Assembly (NCBI GenBank): GCA_003512955.1
Contig: DOTG01000028.1
Coordinates: 1 to 64,000 of the forward strand
Direction of reading: 5' to 3'
Origin: Marinilabiliales bacterium
GTDB taxonomy: Bacteria > Bacteroidota > Bacteroidia > Bacteroidales > SZUA-534
Length of the DNA stretch: 64,000 nucleotides
The position numbers and the translations under genes were made by a program. Shown piece after piece: positions 52,953-60,698 of this stretch. The notes under the pieces were generated by a model. That model ran no database searches. It had not been told where the DNA came from and saw only the letters and a program-made list of their open reading frames with translations. Position 1 is the first letter of the stretch. The number at the start of each line of letters is the position of its first letter.

Positions 52953-54926
52953 ATGATTGCAAAAATATTGATTGCCAACCGGGGTGAAATTGCCCGTAGA
53001 ATAATAAGAACGGCTAAAAAATTGGGTCTCCAAACTGTTGGGTTGTACACAGCCGATGAAAAGGATGCCCTTTGGGCTACCGAAGCAGATTATTCGGTGT
53101 TGCTTGAAGGAAATCCGTTATCGGAAACCTATTTGAACGCAAAAAAAGTTATTGATATTGCCATAAAAACAGGCTGCAATGCCATCCATCCGGGTTATGG
53201 ATTTTTATCGGAAAATTCCCAATTTGCCAGGATGTGTGCGGAAAATGGGTTGGTTTTTATTGGCCCAAATACCGAAGCTATTGAATTGATGGGCAACAAA
53301 CAGTTAGCCAGGGAATTTTCTCGGAAACAAGGAGTCCCGTTACCGCTTAGTATCGAAGGAACTATTGACGAGATTGCAAGTAACACCCATCACCTGGGCT
53401 TTCCGGTAATTATAAAAGCAAGTGCTGGCGGGGGTGGAAAGGGCATGCAAACTGTACATAATCCCGATGAATTAGAAAACAAATTAGTGGTGGCTCAACG
53501 CGAGGCCAAGGCTTGGTTCGGGAAAGAGGCTGTTTTTGTAGAACAATATTTTGAAAATGCCCGCCATATTGAAGTGCAAATTCTTGCCGATAATTTTGGG
53601 AACGTGATTCACCTTTTTGAGCGGGAATGTACGTTGCAGCGCAATTACCAAAAAATTATGGAGGAGGCTCCCTCTCCCACGCTCAATGAACATCAGCGCA
53701 AAGAAATATGCGAAGCAGCTGTAAAGCTGGCTAAGGCAGCTAATTATTCCAATGCAGGAACCATCGAATTCTTGTGGTCCCAAGGGCAATTCTATTTCCT
53801 CGAAATGAATACCCGCATCCAGGTAGAGCACCCGGTAACAGAGATAATTACAGGTATTGATTTGGTTGAACAGCAAATCCTCATCAGCAATAACCTTCCG
53901 TTAGTAATTGAACAAAAAGATGTGAAAAGGAATGGATGTGCCATAGAAGCGCGTATCTATGCCGAAAACCCGGCACAGGATTTTAAACCCTCGGCTGGGA
54001 AAATTGGTTTTATAAGCTTTCCCAAGCAACAAAATGCCCGGTTTGAAAATGCCTATGAACAACCCACCCAGCTTTCAAACAATTTCGATGGATTGGTAAG
54101 CAAAGTAATTGTATATCAGACAGAACGAAATCAAGCCATTTCAGCATTAAAAAACGTACTTTCTGAAACTGTGGTACTTGGTGTAGAGACCAACAAAAAC
54201 TTCCTGATTGGACTTTTGAGCCATCCTGACATCATTCAAAACACCATCCATACAAAATACCTCAATCAACATTTGGATGCGCTGAATGATTTTACACTGC
54301 AAATCATCCCACAGAATCTTAAGTATCTTCCTGTTATCGGATATTTAACCACATTTTTAGAACAACAGAATCCCACACCGTTGACTATCTGGCATCAATG
54401 GAATGGGTTAAGCATGGTATCCTACAAACAAGTGTATGACCACCACAGCCACTTCCATTGCATGATACAGAAAGATATTCATTCATGGAATTTGACCATT
54501 GATGGAATTTTATTTCAGCTTTTTGAATTTACAACAATCAATAACCTGCTCCGTGTTGTTATCAATGCCGTGGAATATAAAATGTTTGTTTACCGAAGTC
54601 CCGATTCGGTATGGATACAATTTATGGGGATAACCTACAAATTCAGAAGCCAGCATCGGCGGGGCGAAGCCATCATAGAACGAAGTATGGAGTTTCAAGC
54701 TTTAATAAAAGATTTTGAATTAAAATCGCCTATTCATGGCAAAGTATTGCGGTTACTGGTGGCACAGGGAGAAAAAGTTGAACCTGGAACAAACATTATT
54801 ACCATTGAATCGATGAAAACCGAAAACCATATTGCCAGTCCTGTTTCAGGGACCGTAGATAAGATTTGGGTAGAAACGGACTTGAATGTAAAAGAAAACC
54901 AATTATTAGTAAGTTTTATAAACTAG
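52953..54926 (+). CDS. methylcrotonyl-CoA carboxylase, biotin carboxylase-carrier (alpha) subunit
   Basis: The 657 residues hold an ATP-grasp biotin carboxylase (1-445: ANRGEIARRIIRTAKKLGL, HPGYGFLSEN, Gly-rich KASAGGGGKGMQ, EMNTRIQVEHPVTE), a linker/BT-like region (about 450-580), and a C-terminal biotinyl domain (about 590-657) with the biotinyl Lys622 in ESMKTEN. The usual (A/S)MKM is SMKT here. The subunit makes carboxybiotin for the carboxyltransferase encoded two genes upstream. It follows the hydratase gene by 11 bp and precedes the acyl-CoA dehydrogenase by 31 bp. Confidence 0.88.
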   Translation: MIAKILIANRGEIARRIIRTAKKLGLQTVGLYTADEKDALWATEADYSVLLEGNPLSETYLNAKKVIDIAIKTGCNAIHPGYGFLSENSQFARMCAENGLVFIGPNTEAIELMGNKQLAREFSRKQGVPLPLSIEGTIDEIASNTHHLGFPVIIKASAGGGGKGMQTVHNPDELENKLVVAQREAKAWFGKEAVFVEQYFENARHIEVQILADNFGNVIHLFERECTLQRNYQKIMEEAPSPTLNEHQRKEICEAAVKLAKAANYSNAGTIEFLWSQGQFYFLEMNTRIQVEHPVTEIITGIDLVEQQILISNNLPLVIEQKDVKRNGCAIEARIYAENPAQDFKPSAGKIGFISFPKQQNARFENAYEQPTQLSNNFDGLVSKVIVYQTERNQAISALKNVLSETVVLGVETNKNFLIGLLSHPDIIQNTIHTKYLNQHLDALNDFTLQIIPQNLKYLPVIGYLTTFLEQQNPTPLTIWHQWNGLSMVSYKQVYDHHSHFHCMIQKDIHSWNLTIDGILFQLFEFTTINNLLRVVINAVEYKMFVYRSPDSVWIQFMGITYKFRSQHRRGEAIIERSMEFQALIKDFELKSPIHGKVLRLLVAQGEKVEPGTNIITIESMKTENHIASPVSGTVDKIWVETDLNVKENQLLVSFIN

Positions 54927-54957
54927 ATATTGAATCACTTTAAAACGAAAAAGTAGA

Positions 54958-56112
54958 ATGAACGCGTTACTTAAAGAGCAACACCACCAATGGCGGCAAA
55001 AAATCCGCCGCTTTGCCGAGGAAAAGGTAAAACCAGTGATTGGCGAATATGATCGGAAGGCACTTTTTCCTCATCAATTGATTGAACAACTTGGCGAAGA
55101 GACCGGTGTTTTTGGAATGTACCTTCCTGAGCAATATGGCGGAAAAAATACCGATACCTTATCATACATCATTGCCGTAGAAGAACTGGCCCGGATTGAC
55201 AGTTCAGTAGCAGCTACCGTGGCGGCACACAACAGCCTGGGAATTGGCCCGATATTAAATTTTGGGACCGAAGAACAGAAACTAAAATGGTTGCCTCGGC
55301 TTTGTACCGGTAAAGCGCTGTGGGCTATGGGATTGACCGAAATCAATGCTGGCAGTGATGCCAAAGCCGTTGAAACAACTGCTGACCTTAAAAATGGAAA
55401 ATGGAAGATTAATGGCAACAAATTGTATATTACCAATGCCGCTTCGGTGCTTTCAAAGGGCATAACAGTAGCTGCCAAAACCGGTGAAAAAGATGGAAAA
55501 CTTGAATTCTCAGCAATTTTATTGCCCTACCCCACTCCCGGCTTTGAACGAAAACTGATGGGTGACAAACTGGTTTGGCGGGCTGCCGATAATGGTGAAT
55601 TGTTTTTTAACAGTTGTGAAGTTCCCGAAGATTATTTATTAGGGAAACGGGGCGATGGATTGAAAATCATTTTAAAAACCATTGATGCCGGGCGGTTATC
55701 TATTGCCGCCATGGGCGTTGGATTGGCCCAGGGAGCGTTTGAAATGGCCCGCGGATACGCCCTTAACCGCTACCAATTTGGTAAACCGATTGCCGAGTTA
55801 CAGTCTATTGCTTTTAAACTGGCCGATATGGCGGTAAAAATTGAAAATGCCCGCAATACTTTATACAATGCCTGCTGGATGAAGGACCAGGGAATACCTT
55901 ACGGGACCCAATCGGCCATGGCCAAGTTATACGCCAGCGAAATTGCACGCGAGGTAGCCGACGAAGCCGTACAGATTTTTGGAGGATCCGGTTTGATGGA
56001 ATCGAACCCCATTGCCCGGTTTTACCGCGACCAACGATTGTTGCAGATAGGCGAAGGTACCTCTGAAATCCTCCGGCTGGTCATTTCGCGCAGTGTGTTG
56101 AATGACAAATAA
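54958..56112 (+). CDS. acyl-CoA dehydrogenase (short/branched-chain type)
   Basis: The 384-residue flavoprotein has the standard three-domain fold, with GLTEINAGSDAKA, ITNAASV, the C-terminal YRDQRLLQIGEGTSEILR segment, and RYQFGKPIAELQ. Acyl-CoA dehydrogenases desaturate acyl-CoAs and pass electrons to ETF. The neighbours suggest isovaleryl-CoA as substrate. However, the catalytic Glu appears at the C-terminal site (E366 in GEGTSE), as in short/medium-chain enzymes, while the isovaleryl-CoA dehydrogenase site (Glu in LxxERL) reads IDAGRL. It could act on butyryl- or 2-methylacyl-CoA. Name is by context only. Confidence 0.8.
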   Translation: MNALLKEQHHQWRQKIRRFAEEKVKPVIGEYDRKALFPHQLIEQLGEETGVFGMYLPEQYGGKNTDTLSYIIAVEELARIDSSVAATVAAHNSLGIGPILNFGTEEQKLKWLPRLCTGKALWAMGLTEINAGSDAKAVETTADLKNGKWKINGNKLYITNAASVLSKGITVAAKTGEKDGKLEFSAILLPYPTPGFERKLMGDKLVWRAADNGELFFNSCEVPEDYLLGKRGDGLKIILKTIDAGRLSIAAMGVGLAQGAFEMARGYALNRYQFGKPIAELQSIAFKLADMAVKIENARNTLYNACWMKDQGIPYGTQSAMAKLYASEIAREVADEAVQIFGGSGLMESNPIARFYRDQRLLQIGEGTSEILRLVISRSVLNDK

Positions 56113-56175
56113 TGTAAATTGATGATTGAATTCAAGAATCAACTTGTTATTATTCAATTAAATAATTGCAATTAG

Positions 56176-57468
56176 ATGGATTTGAATACAAGTTTTTCAA
56201 AACTTTCCAGAGAAGAAAAAATTCAATGGCTTTCGGTTTCCGGTGAATCGCAAAAGCTGCTTACCGATGCACTGAATCAAAACCCTGCGATTTCGGGCAT
56301 TGTGGATCAACTGAGTGAAAATACCATTACGCATTATACCTTGCCACTTGGGGTTGCACCCAATGTGTTAATCAACGGGAAAAGTTATCATTTACCTTTG
56401 GTTACCGAGGAAAGCTCAGTGGTGGCAGCCATTGCCAAAGCTGCAAAATTTTGGTTTGCATTTGGCGGGTTTCAGACTCAAGTTTTAGGGACCGAAAAAA
56501 AAGGACAGGTCCATTTTTTCTGGAAAGGGAATAAAGAACTCCTACATCAAAAATTTGAACCCTTAAAAGATTTTATTTTATTACGGGTCAACTCGTTAAC
56601 CAAAGAGATGCGGAAACGGGGCGGTGGCATTACTTCCATCCAACTTTTAGATAAAACCCATCTGTTGACCAACTATTTTCAGTTAGATGTCAGCTTTGAA
56701 ACCGCCGATGCCATGGGAGCCAATTTTATCAATTCCTGTTTGGAGGAGATGAGCAAAGCCCTGAAACAATTTTTTTCGTGCGATTTGGAATTAGATGCCG
56801 AACTGTTGGAGGTAAACATGGCTATCTTGTCGAATTACACTTCCGGGTGCCGGGTTTTGGCAAAGGTTATGTGCGCTGTAGATGCTATAAATGCTTATGG
56901 CGAATCGTTGGAAACCCCTTTACTGGCTGAGAAATTGGTTCAAGCGGTTCAAATTGCACAGGTAAGTACAGAAAGGGCTGTAACCCATAACAAAGGAATC
57001 TTTAATGGAATTGATGCACTGGCACTTGCCACCGGAAACGACTGGCGGGCCATCGAAGCCTGTGGACATGCCTATGCTTCACGTTCAGGTACTTATGCTT
57101 CGCTTACAAAAGCATCCATCGTTGAACAGACCTTTATATTGGAATTGGAAATCCCTTTGTCCGTTGGAACCGTGGGAGGAATCACCAACCTTCATCCGTT
57201 GGCCAAAATTGCTCTTGAAATATTGCAAAAACCTACCGCACCCGAACTGATGCAGTTGATGGCTGTGAGCGGTTTGGCTGCCAATTTCTCGGCGTTATTA
57301 GCCTTAACCACCTCGGGCATCCAAAAAGGGCACATGAAAATGCACCTTTCAAATATTCTGCTCCAGCTCAATGCTACTGAGGAGCAAAGCAAATTGGCCC
57401 TGACTTTTTTTAAAGATAAAACGGTAAGTTTCACCGAGGTTAAAAAGTTTCTTTCTTCAAATTCTTGA
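56176..57468 (+). CDS. hydroxymethylglutaryl-CoA reductase, class II
   Basis: This enzyme reduces HMG-CoA to mevalonate with two NAD(P)H. The 430 residues match class II (bacterial) HMGR: LPLGVAPN, VTEESSVVAA with E78/E79, SGCRVLA, K273 in HNKGIFNG, D289 in TGNDWRA, and H386 in KGHMKMHLSN, equivalent to the E/K/D/H set of the Pseudomonas mevalonii enzyme. The class is often named degradative after that enzyme, but with three mevalonate-pathway genes following it is here biosynthetic by context. It starts 63 bp after the dehydrogenase and ends 3 bp before the GYDIA kinase gene. Confidence 0.92.
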   Translation: MDLNTSFSKLSREEKIQWLSVSGESQKLLTDALNQNPAISGIVDQLSENTITHYTLPLGVAPNVLINGKSYHLPLVTEESSVVAAIAKAAKFWFAFGGFQTQVLGTEKKGQVHFFWKGNKELLHQKFEPLKDFILLRVNSLTKEMRKRGGGITSIQLLDKTHLLTNYFQLDVSFETADAMGANFINSCLEEMSKALKQFFSCDLELDAELLEVNMAILSNYTSGCRVLAKVMCAVDAINAYGESLETPLLAEKLVQAVQIAQVSTERAVTHNKGIFNGIDALALATGNDWRAIEACGHAYASRSGTYASLTKASIVEQTFILELEIPLSVGTVGGITNLHPLAKIALEILQKPTAPELMQLMAVSGLAANFSALLALTTSGIQKGHMKMHLSNILLQLNATEEQSKLALTFFKDKTVSFTEVKKFLSSNS

Positions 57469-57471
57469 TTC

Positions 57472-58398
57472 ATGGGTGAGAACATCGGTTCATTTTTTAG
57501 TCACGGAAAAATCCTCATCTCGGGAGAATATTTGGTGCTGAAAGGGGCCAAGGTATTAGCCATCCCTGTGAATTTAGGACAATCACTTACTGTTACATCG
57601 GCAAAGCCGGGTCATATAAATTGGGAAACTTTTGAAAGGGGGCAACTGACATTTACAGCCCAATTTCAATTACCCGGATTGGCTGTTTTAGAAACTTCGC
57701 ATGATGAAAAAGCTCAGTATATTTCGAAACTCCTCATGGCAGTTCAAAAACTGGATGCTGCTTTTTTAAATTCCAATGAAGGATATGCCATAAAAACCCA
57801 TATTGAGTTTGATACCCGTTGGGGCCTGGGTTCCAGCAGTTCATTAATAAATAATATTGCCCAATGGACACAGGTAAATGCCTTTGAATTAAACCAGAGG
57901 GTGTCGCAAGGTTCAGGTTACGATATTGCCTGCGCCCAATCAGAAACGCCGATTTTATATCAAATAAAAAATAATTTGTCTATAATTGAAAAAGCTCCCC
58001 TGTTGCCATTTTTTTTCCCGGAATTGATGCTGGTGCATTTAAACAAAAAAATGGCTACGGAAGCAAATATTTCCGGATTCCTTTCGAAACCAATGGACTT
58101 AGAGCCAGCTATCAAATCTATCAATATTTTAACCGAAAAGATGTTATGTTGTACCCAACTTTCTAAGTTTCAGGAATTGATGGAAACACATGAAAAAATA
58201 GTAGGGAAAGTTATTGGTCGAACCCCGGTAAAAGAAACCCTGTTTGCCGGTTTTGATGGTGCCGTAAAGTCGTTGGGCGCCTGGGGTGGCGATCTTGTCT
58301 TGGCAGCCTCTGCCCTGCCCTTTGAGGTACAAAAAAGCTACTTTGAACAAAAAGGATTTCCTACGGTTCTAAAACTCGGACAATTGTTAATTAGCTGA
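57472..58398 (+). CDS. GYDIA-family GHMP kinase, probable phosphomevalonate-pathway kinase
   Basis: A 308-residue GHMP kinase. Seen: the N-terminal SHGKILISGEYLVLKGAK, the phosphate-binding loop WGLGSSSSL, and GSGYDIACAQ, the motif for which the family is named. Kinases of this group are found next to mevalonate genes in Bacteroidota and are the best candidate for phosphorylating mevalonate 5-phosphate; direct proof is lacking as far as I know. The third GHMP motif is less obvious than in mevalonate kinase. It starts 3 bp after the HMG-CoA reductase gene. Confidence 0.75.
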   Translation: MGENIGSFFSHGKILISGEYLVLKGAKVLAIPVNLGQSLTVTSAKPGHINWETFERGQLTFTAQFQLPGLAVLETSHDEKAQYISKLLMAVQKLDAAFLNSNEGYAIKTHIEFDTRWGLGSSSSLINNIAQWTQVNAFELNQRVSQGSGYDIACAQSETPILYQIKNNLSIIEKAPLLPFFFPELMLVHLNKKMATEANISGFLSKPMDLEPAIKSINILTEKMLCCTQLSKFQELMETHEKIVGKVIGRTPVKETLFAGFDGAVKSLGAWGGDLVLAASALPFEVQKSYFEQKGFPTVLKLGQLLIS

Positions 58399-58516
58399 TT
58401 AGTATATTAGCAAATAAACAAATTAGTAGATTTGCAGATTATTGTATTAATTCATTTTCACATTAACAAATTTTCATATTTGCTTATTAACAAATTTTCA
58501 TATTAACATACTAACA
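58399..58516 (+). repeat. AT-rich degenerate repeat tract between kinase and decarboxylase genes
   Basis: The 118-bp tract repeats variants of (t)tagcaaa, aacaaattag, cacattaacaaattttcata and cttattaacaaattttcata. It resembles the right-hand part of the dispersed repeat family. It contains a TAGATTTG box at 58427-58434 that could be an internal promoter for the decarboxylase and mevalonate kinase genes. No gene. Confidence 0.5.
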
Positions 58517-59563
58517 ATGAATAGAATAACCTGGCGCAGTCCATCAAACATAGCTTTAATTAAATACTGGGGAAAGACAGCCGGACAAATCCCCTCAAAC
58601 CCATCCATCAGTTTTTCGCTGCAAGCCGCATATACCGAAACTTTGATTGAATTTTCCGGAGGGCATCAAGATACCGGAGTCAGTTTAGATTTCAGGTTCG
58701 AGGGCAAAGAGAACCCAAAATTCCAAAAACGGATCGCTGCGTTTATCGATTCCGTAACGGGTTACTTTCCGTCGTTAAATGGGCTGCATCTGCATATTGA
58801 ATCGAGTAACAGTTTTCCTCATTCATCGGGAATTGCCAGTTCGGCCAGTGCCATGAGCGCTTTGGCGTTATGTTTGGTCTCTCTTGAAAAAAAGCTGAAC
58901 GGCAAGCTGGAGTTTATGAATGACTTCCACCAAAAGGCCTCCTACATTGCCCGATTGGGTTCGGGAAGTGCCTCACGGAGTATTTATGCGGGATACACCC
59001 TTTGGGGATCTTTAAAAAACTACCCCCCTTTTACCAATGAATATGCCGTACCCATCAATGAACGGATTCATCCGGTATTTAAAACTTATGGCGATGCCGT
59101 GTTGCTGGTTTCACAGTCTGAAAAACAGGTAAGCAGTTCGGCCGGCCACCGGCTGATGGAGAAACACCCGTTTGCCAAATCAAAGTTTTCGCAATCGAAT
59201 AAGAATACCCACCTGATGCTGGAGATACTTGAAAAAGGGGAACAGATGGATTTTATTTTATTGGCAGAGGTAGAGGCATTATCGCTACATGCGATGATGA
59301 TGACCGGCAACCCATCCTATCTATTGATGGAACCCAACACGTTGGCTCTCATTCAAAAAATAAGGCAGTTCCGGCGCGAAACGCTGATTCCTGCCGGTTT
59401 TACCCTTGATGCCGGTGCCAATGTCCATTTCATTTACCCGGAACTGAACCGGAACGAGGTCCTTGGCTTTGTACAAAGTGATTTGCTTCCTTTATGCCAG
59501 CAACAGCAATGGATTGACGATAAAGTGGGCCACGGACCAGTATTGATAAAAGGAACCCTGTAA
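58517..59563 (+). CDS. mvaD: diphosphomevalonate decarboxylase
   Basis: MvaD converts mevalonate 5-diphosphate to isopentenyl diphosphate with ATP. The 348 residues start with WRSPSNIALIKYWGK, the family signature, and carry the phosphate loop PHSSGIASSASAM, the GSGSASRSIYAGY motif, and the catalytic Asp in TLDAGANVHF. The length is normal. It lies 118 bp after the GYDIA kinase gene across an AT-rich repeat tract and 72 bp before the mevalonate kinase gene. Confidence 0.92.
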   Translation: MNRITWRSPSNIALIKYWGKTAGQIPSNPSISFSLQAAYTETLIEFSGGHQDTGVSLDFRFEGKENPKFQKRIAAFIDSVTGYFPSLNGLHLHIESSNSFPHSSGIASSASAMSALALCLVSLEKKLNGKLEFMNDFHQKASYIARLGSGSASRSIYAGYTLWGSLKNYPPFTNEYAVPINERIHPVFKTYGDAVLLVSQSEKQVSSSAGHRLMEKHPFAKSKFSQSNKNTHLMLEILEKGEQMDFILLAEVEALSLHAMMMTGNPSYLLMEPNTLALIQKIRQFRRETLIPAGFTLDAGANVHFIYPELNRNEVLGFVQSDLLPLCQQQQWIDDKVGHGPVLIKGTL

Positions 59564-59587
59564 CGAGGATCAATAAATTTCTATAAT

Positions 59588-59614
59588 CGTCCGGTGACTT
59601 AAAGTCATCAGACG
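59588..59614 (+). repeat. 27-nt near-perfect hairpin between mvaD and mevalonate kinase
   Basis: CGTC (59588-59591) pairs with GACG (59611-59614), and TGACTT pairs with AAGTCA around A59601; one mismatch and one G-T pair separate the two blocks. The left arm contains CCGGTGACTT, also present in both 132-bp palindromic elements. Confidence 0.5.
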
Positions 59615-59635
59615 GCATGTAATTAAAAAAAACAA

Positions 59636-60556
59636 ATGCAGGCATTCAGCAGTAAAATCATTTTGTTTGGCGAATATGCGCTTTTAAAGGGTGCGATGGG
59701 ATTGGCCATCCCCTTTCCAAAATTTGCAGGGAAATTGGCGAAACCGGTAATCCCTGATATAACTCCGGAGCAACAGGAATCGAACGCGGTTATTGTAAAA
59801 ATAGCCGAATGGATTGCCAGGCATTCTTTTCATTATTCTTGCCATATCGAGAAGCTGAAACAGGATATAGCCCGAGGAATTTATTTTGAAAGCAACATCC
59901 CACAAGGTTATGGATTGGGGAGTTCGGGGGCTTTGGTTGCCGCCTTGTATGCCAATTATTTTCAGATTCCTGAAAAACCCGGATTGACATTTGTAAAAAC
60001 CGATCTGTCCCAGTTGGAATCCTTCTTTCATGGAAAAAGTTCCGGGACCGATCCGTTGGTTTCGTTCATAAATCAACCCATTTGTTTGAATGCCAGGTTA
60101 AATACAACTGAATTCCGGCTACCTGAGAACCTGCACGTTTTTTTGATTGATTCCGGAAAGCCCAGCCATACCAAAGGGTTGGTAACTTCGTTCCTTCAAA
60201 AATCGGGAAATGAACCTCAACGGTTGAGCGCATTCATGACATTGAATGACCAATGTGTGCAGATGCTGCTCCAGCAATCCGGGGAAGTTTTTCAGATTAT
60301 CAGGCAATTCTGTCAGTTTGAGCAACAATTTTTGCCAGCGATGTTTCCCAACAAAACACTCCTTAACGGAATTGCGAAAGACCTGAGACCGTATGTAGGT
60401 GTCAAACTATGTGGTTCGGGCGGAGGCGGTTTTCTGCTGGGTTTTGCCCAGGGAATATCATATTTGGAAATTGAAAGATATTTTACTCAGAAATCCATAT
60501 CTACCCTGGAAATTTCCCATTCCGTGATTGATAACAAAAAGCTGGTATTTATCTAG
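59636..60556 (+). CDS. mevalonate kinase
   Basis: A 306-residue GHMP kinase with all three family motifs: KIILFGEYALLKGAMGLAIP near the N-terminus, the phosphate loop IPQGYGLGSSGALVAA, and the C-terminal CGSGGGGFLLGF. The KSSGTDPLVSF segment with catalytic Asp is typical of mevalonate kinases. It phosphorylates mevalonate to 5-phosphomevalonate. It ends the cluster, and its TAG stop codon (60554-60556) is part of the terminal CTAG of palindromic element B. Confidence 0.85.
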   Translation: MQAFSSKIILFGEYALLKGAMGLAIPFPKFAGKLAKPVIPDITPEQQESNAVIVKIAEWIARHSFHYSCHIEKLKQDIARGIYFESNIPQGYGLGSSGALVAALYANYFQIPEKPGLTFVKTDLSQLESFFHGKSSGTDPLVSFINQPICLNARLNTTEFRLPENLHVFLIDSGKPSHTKGLVTSFLQKSGNEPQRLSAFMTLNDQCVQMLLQQSGEVFQIIRQFCQFEQQFLPAMFPNKTLLNGIAKDLRPYVGVKLCGSGGGGFLLGFAQGISYLEIERYFTQKSISTLEISHSVIDNKKLVFI

Positions 60557-60684
60557 TGGCAAATCAAATATAAAAAAGCGGGTAATATTCACCCGGTGAC
60601 TTTTTGATAATAGCATTGTGCCTTATATTCGCACCCGGAGTCACCGGGGTGAATTGATGCAAATGCATGCTAACCTGACACTAG
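60553..60684. mobile_element. 132-bp palindromic MITE-like element, copy B (inverse orientation)
   Basis: Reverse complement of copy A (35713-35844), equal in length. Ends CTAGTGGCAAATCAA (60553-60567) and CTAACCTGACACTAG (60670-60684) match the copy A ends at 13 and 12 of 15 positions. Inner blocks ATTCACCCGGTGACT and the AGTCACCGGGGTGAAT form, and the bridging AATTGATGCAAA, are conserved. It lies between convergent genes (mevalonate kinase and DUF2817) and provides the upstream gene's stop codon. Confidence 0.75.
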
Positions 60685-60698
60685 TTCAACTGGTTTGA

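Noticed and set aside
58399..58516. CRISPR-like short repeats
   Set aside because: Repeat units are degenerate, of unequal length and without unique spacers; no cas genes are near. It fits a low-complexity repeat tract.
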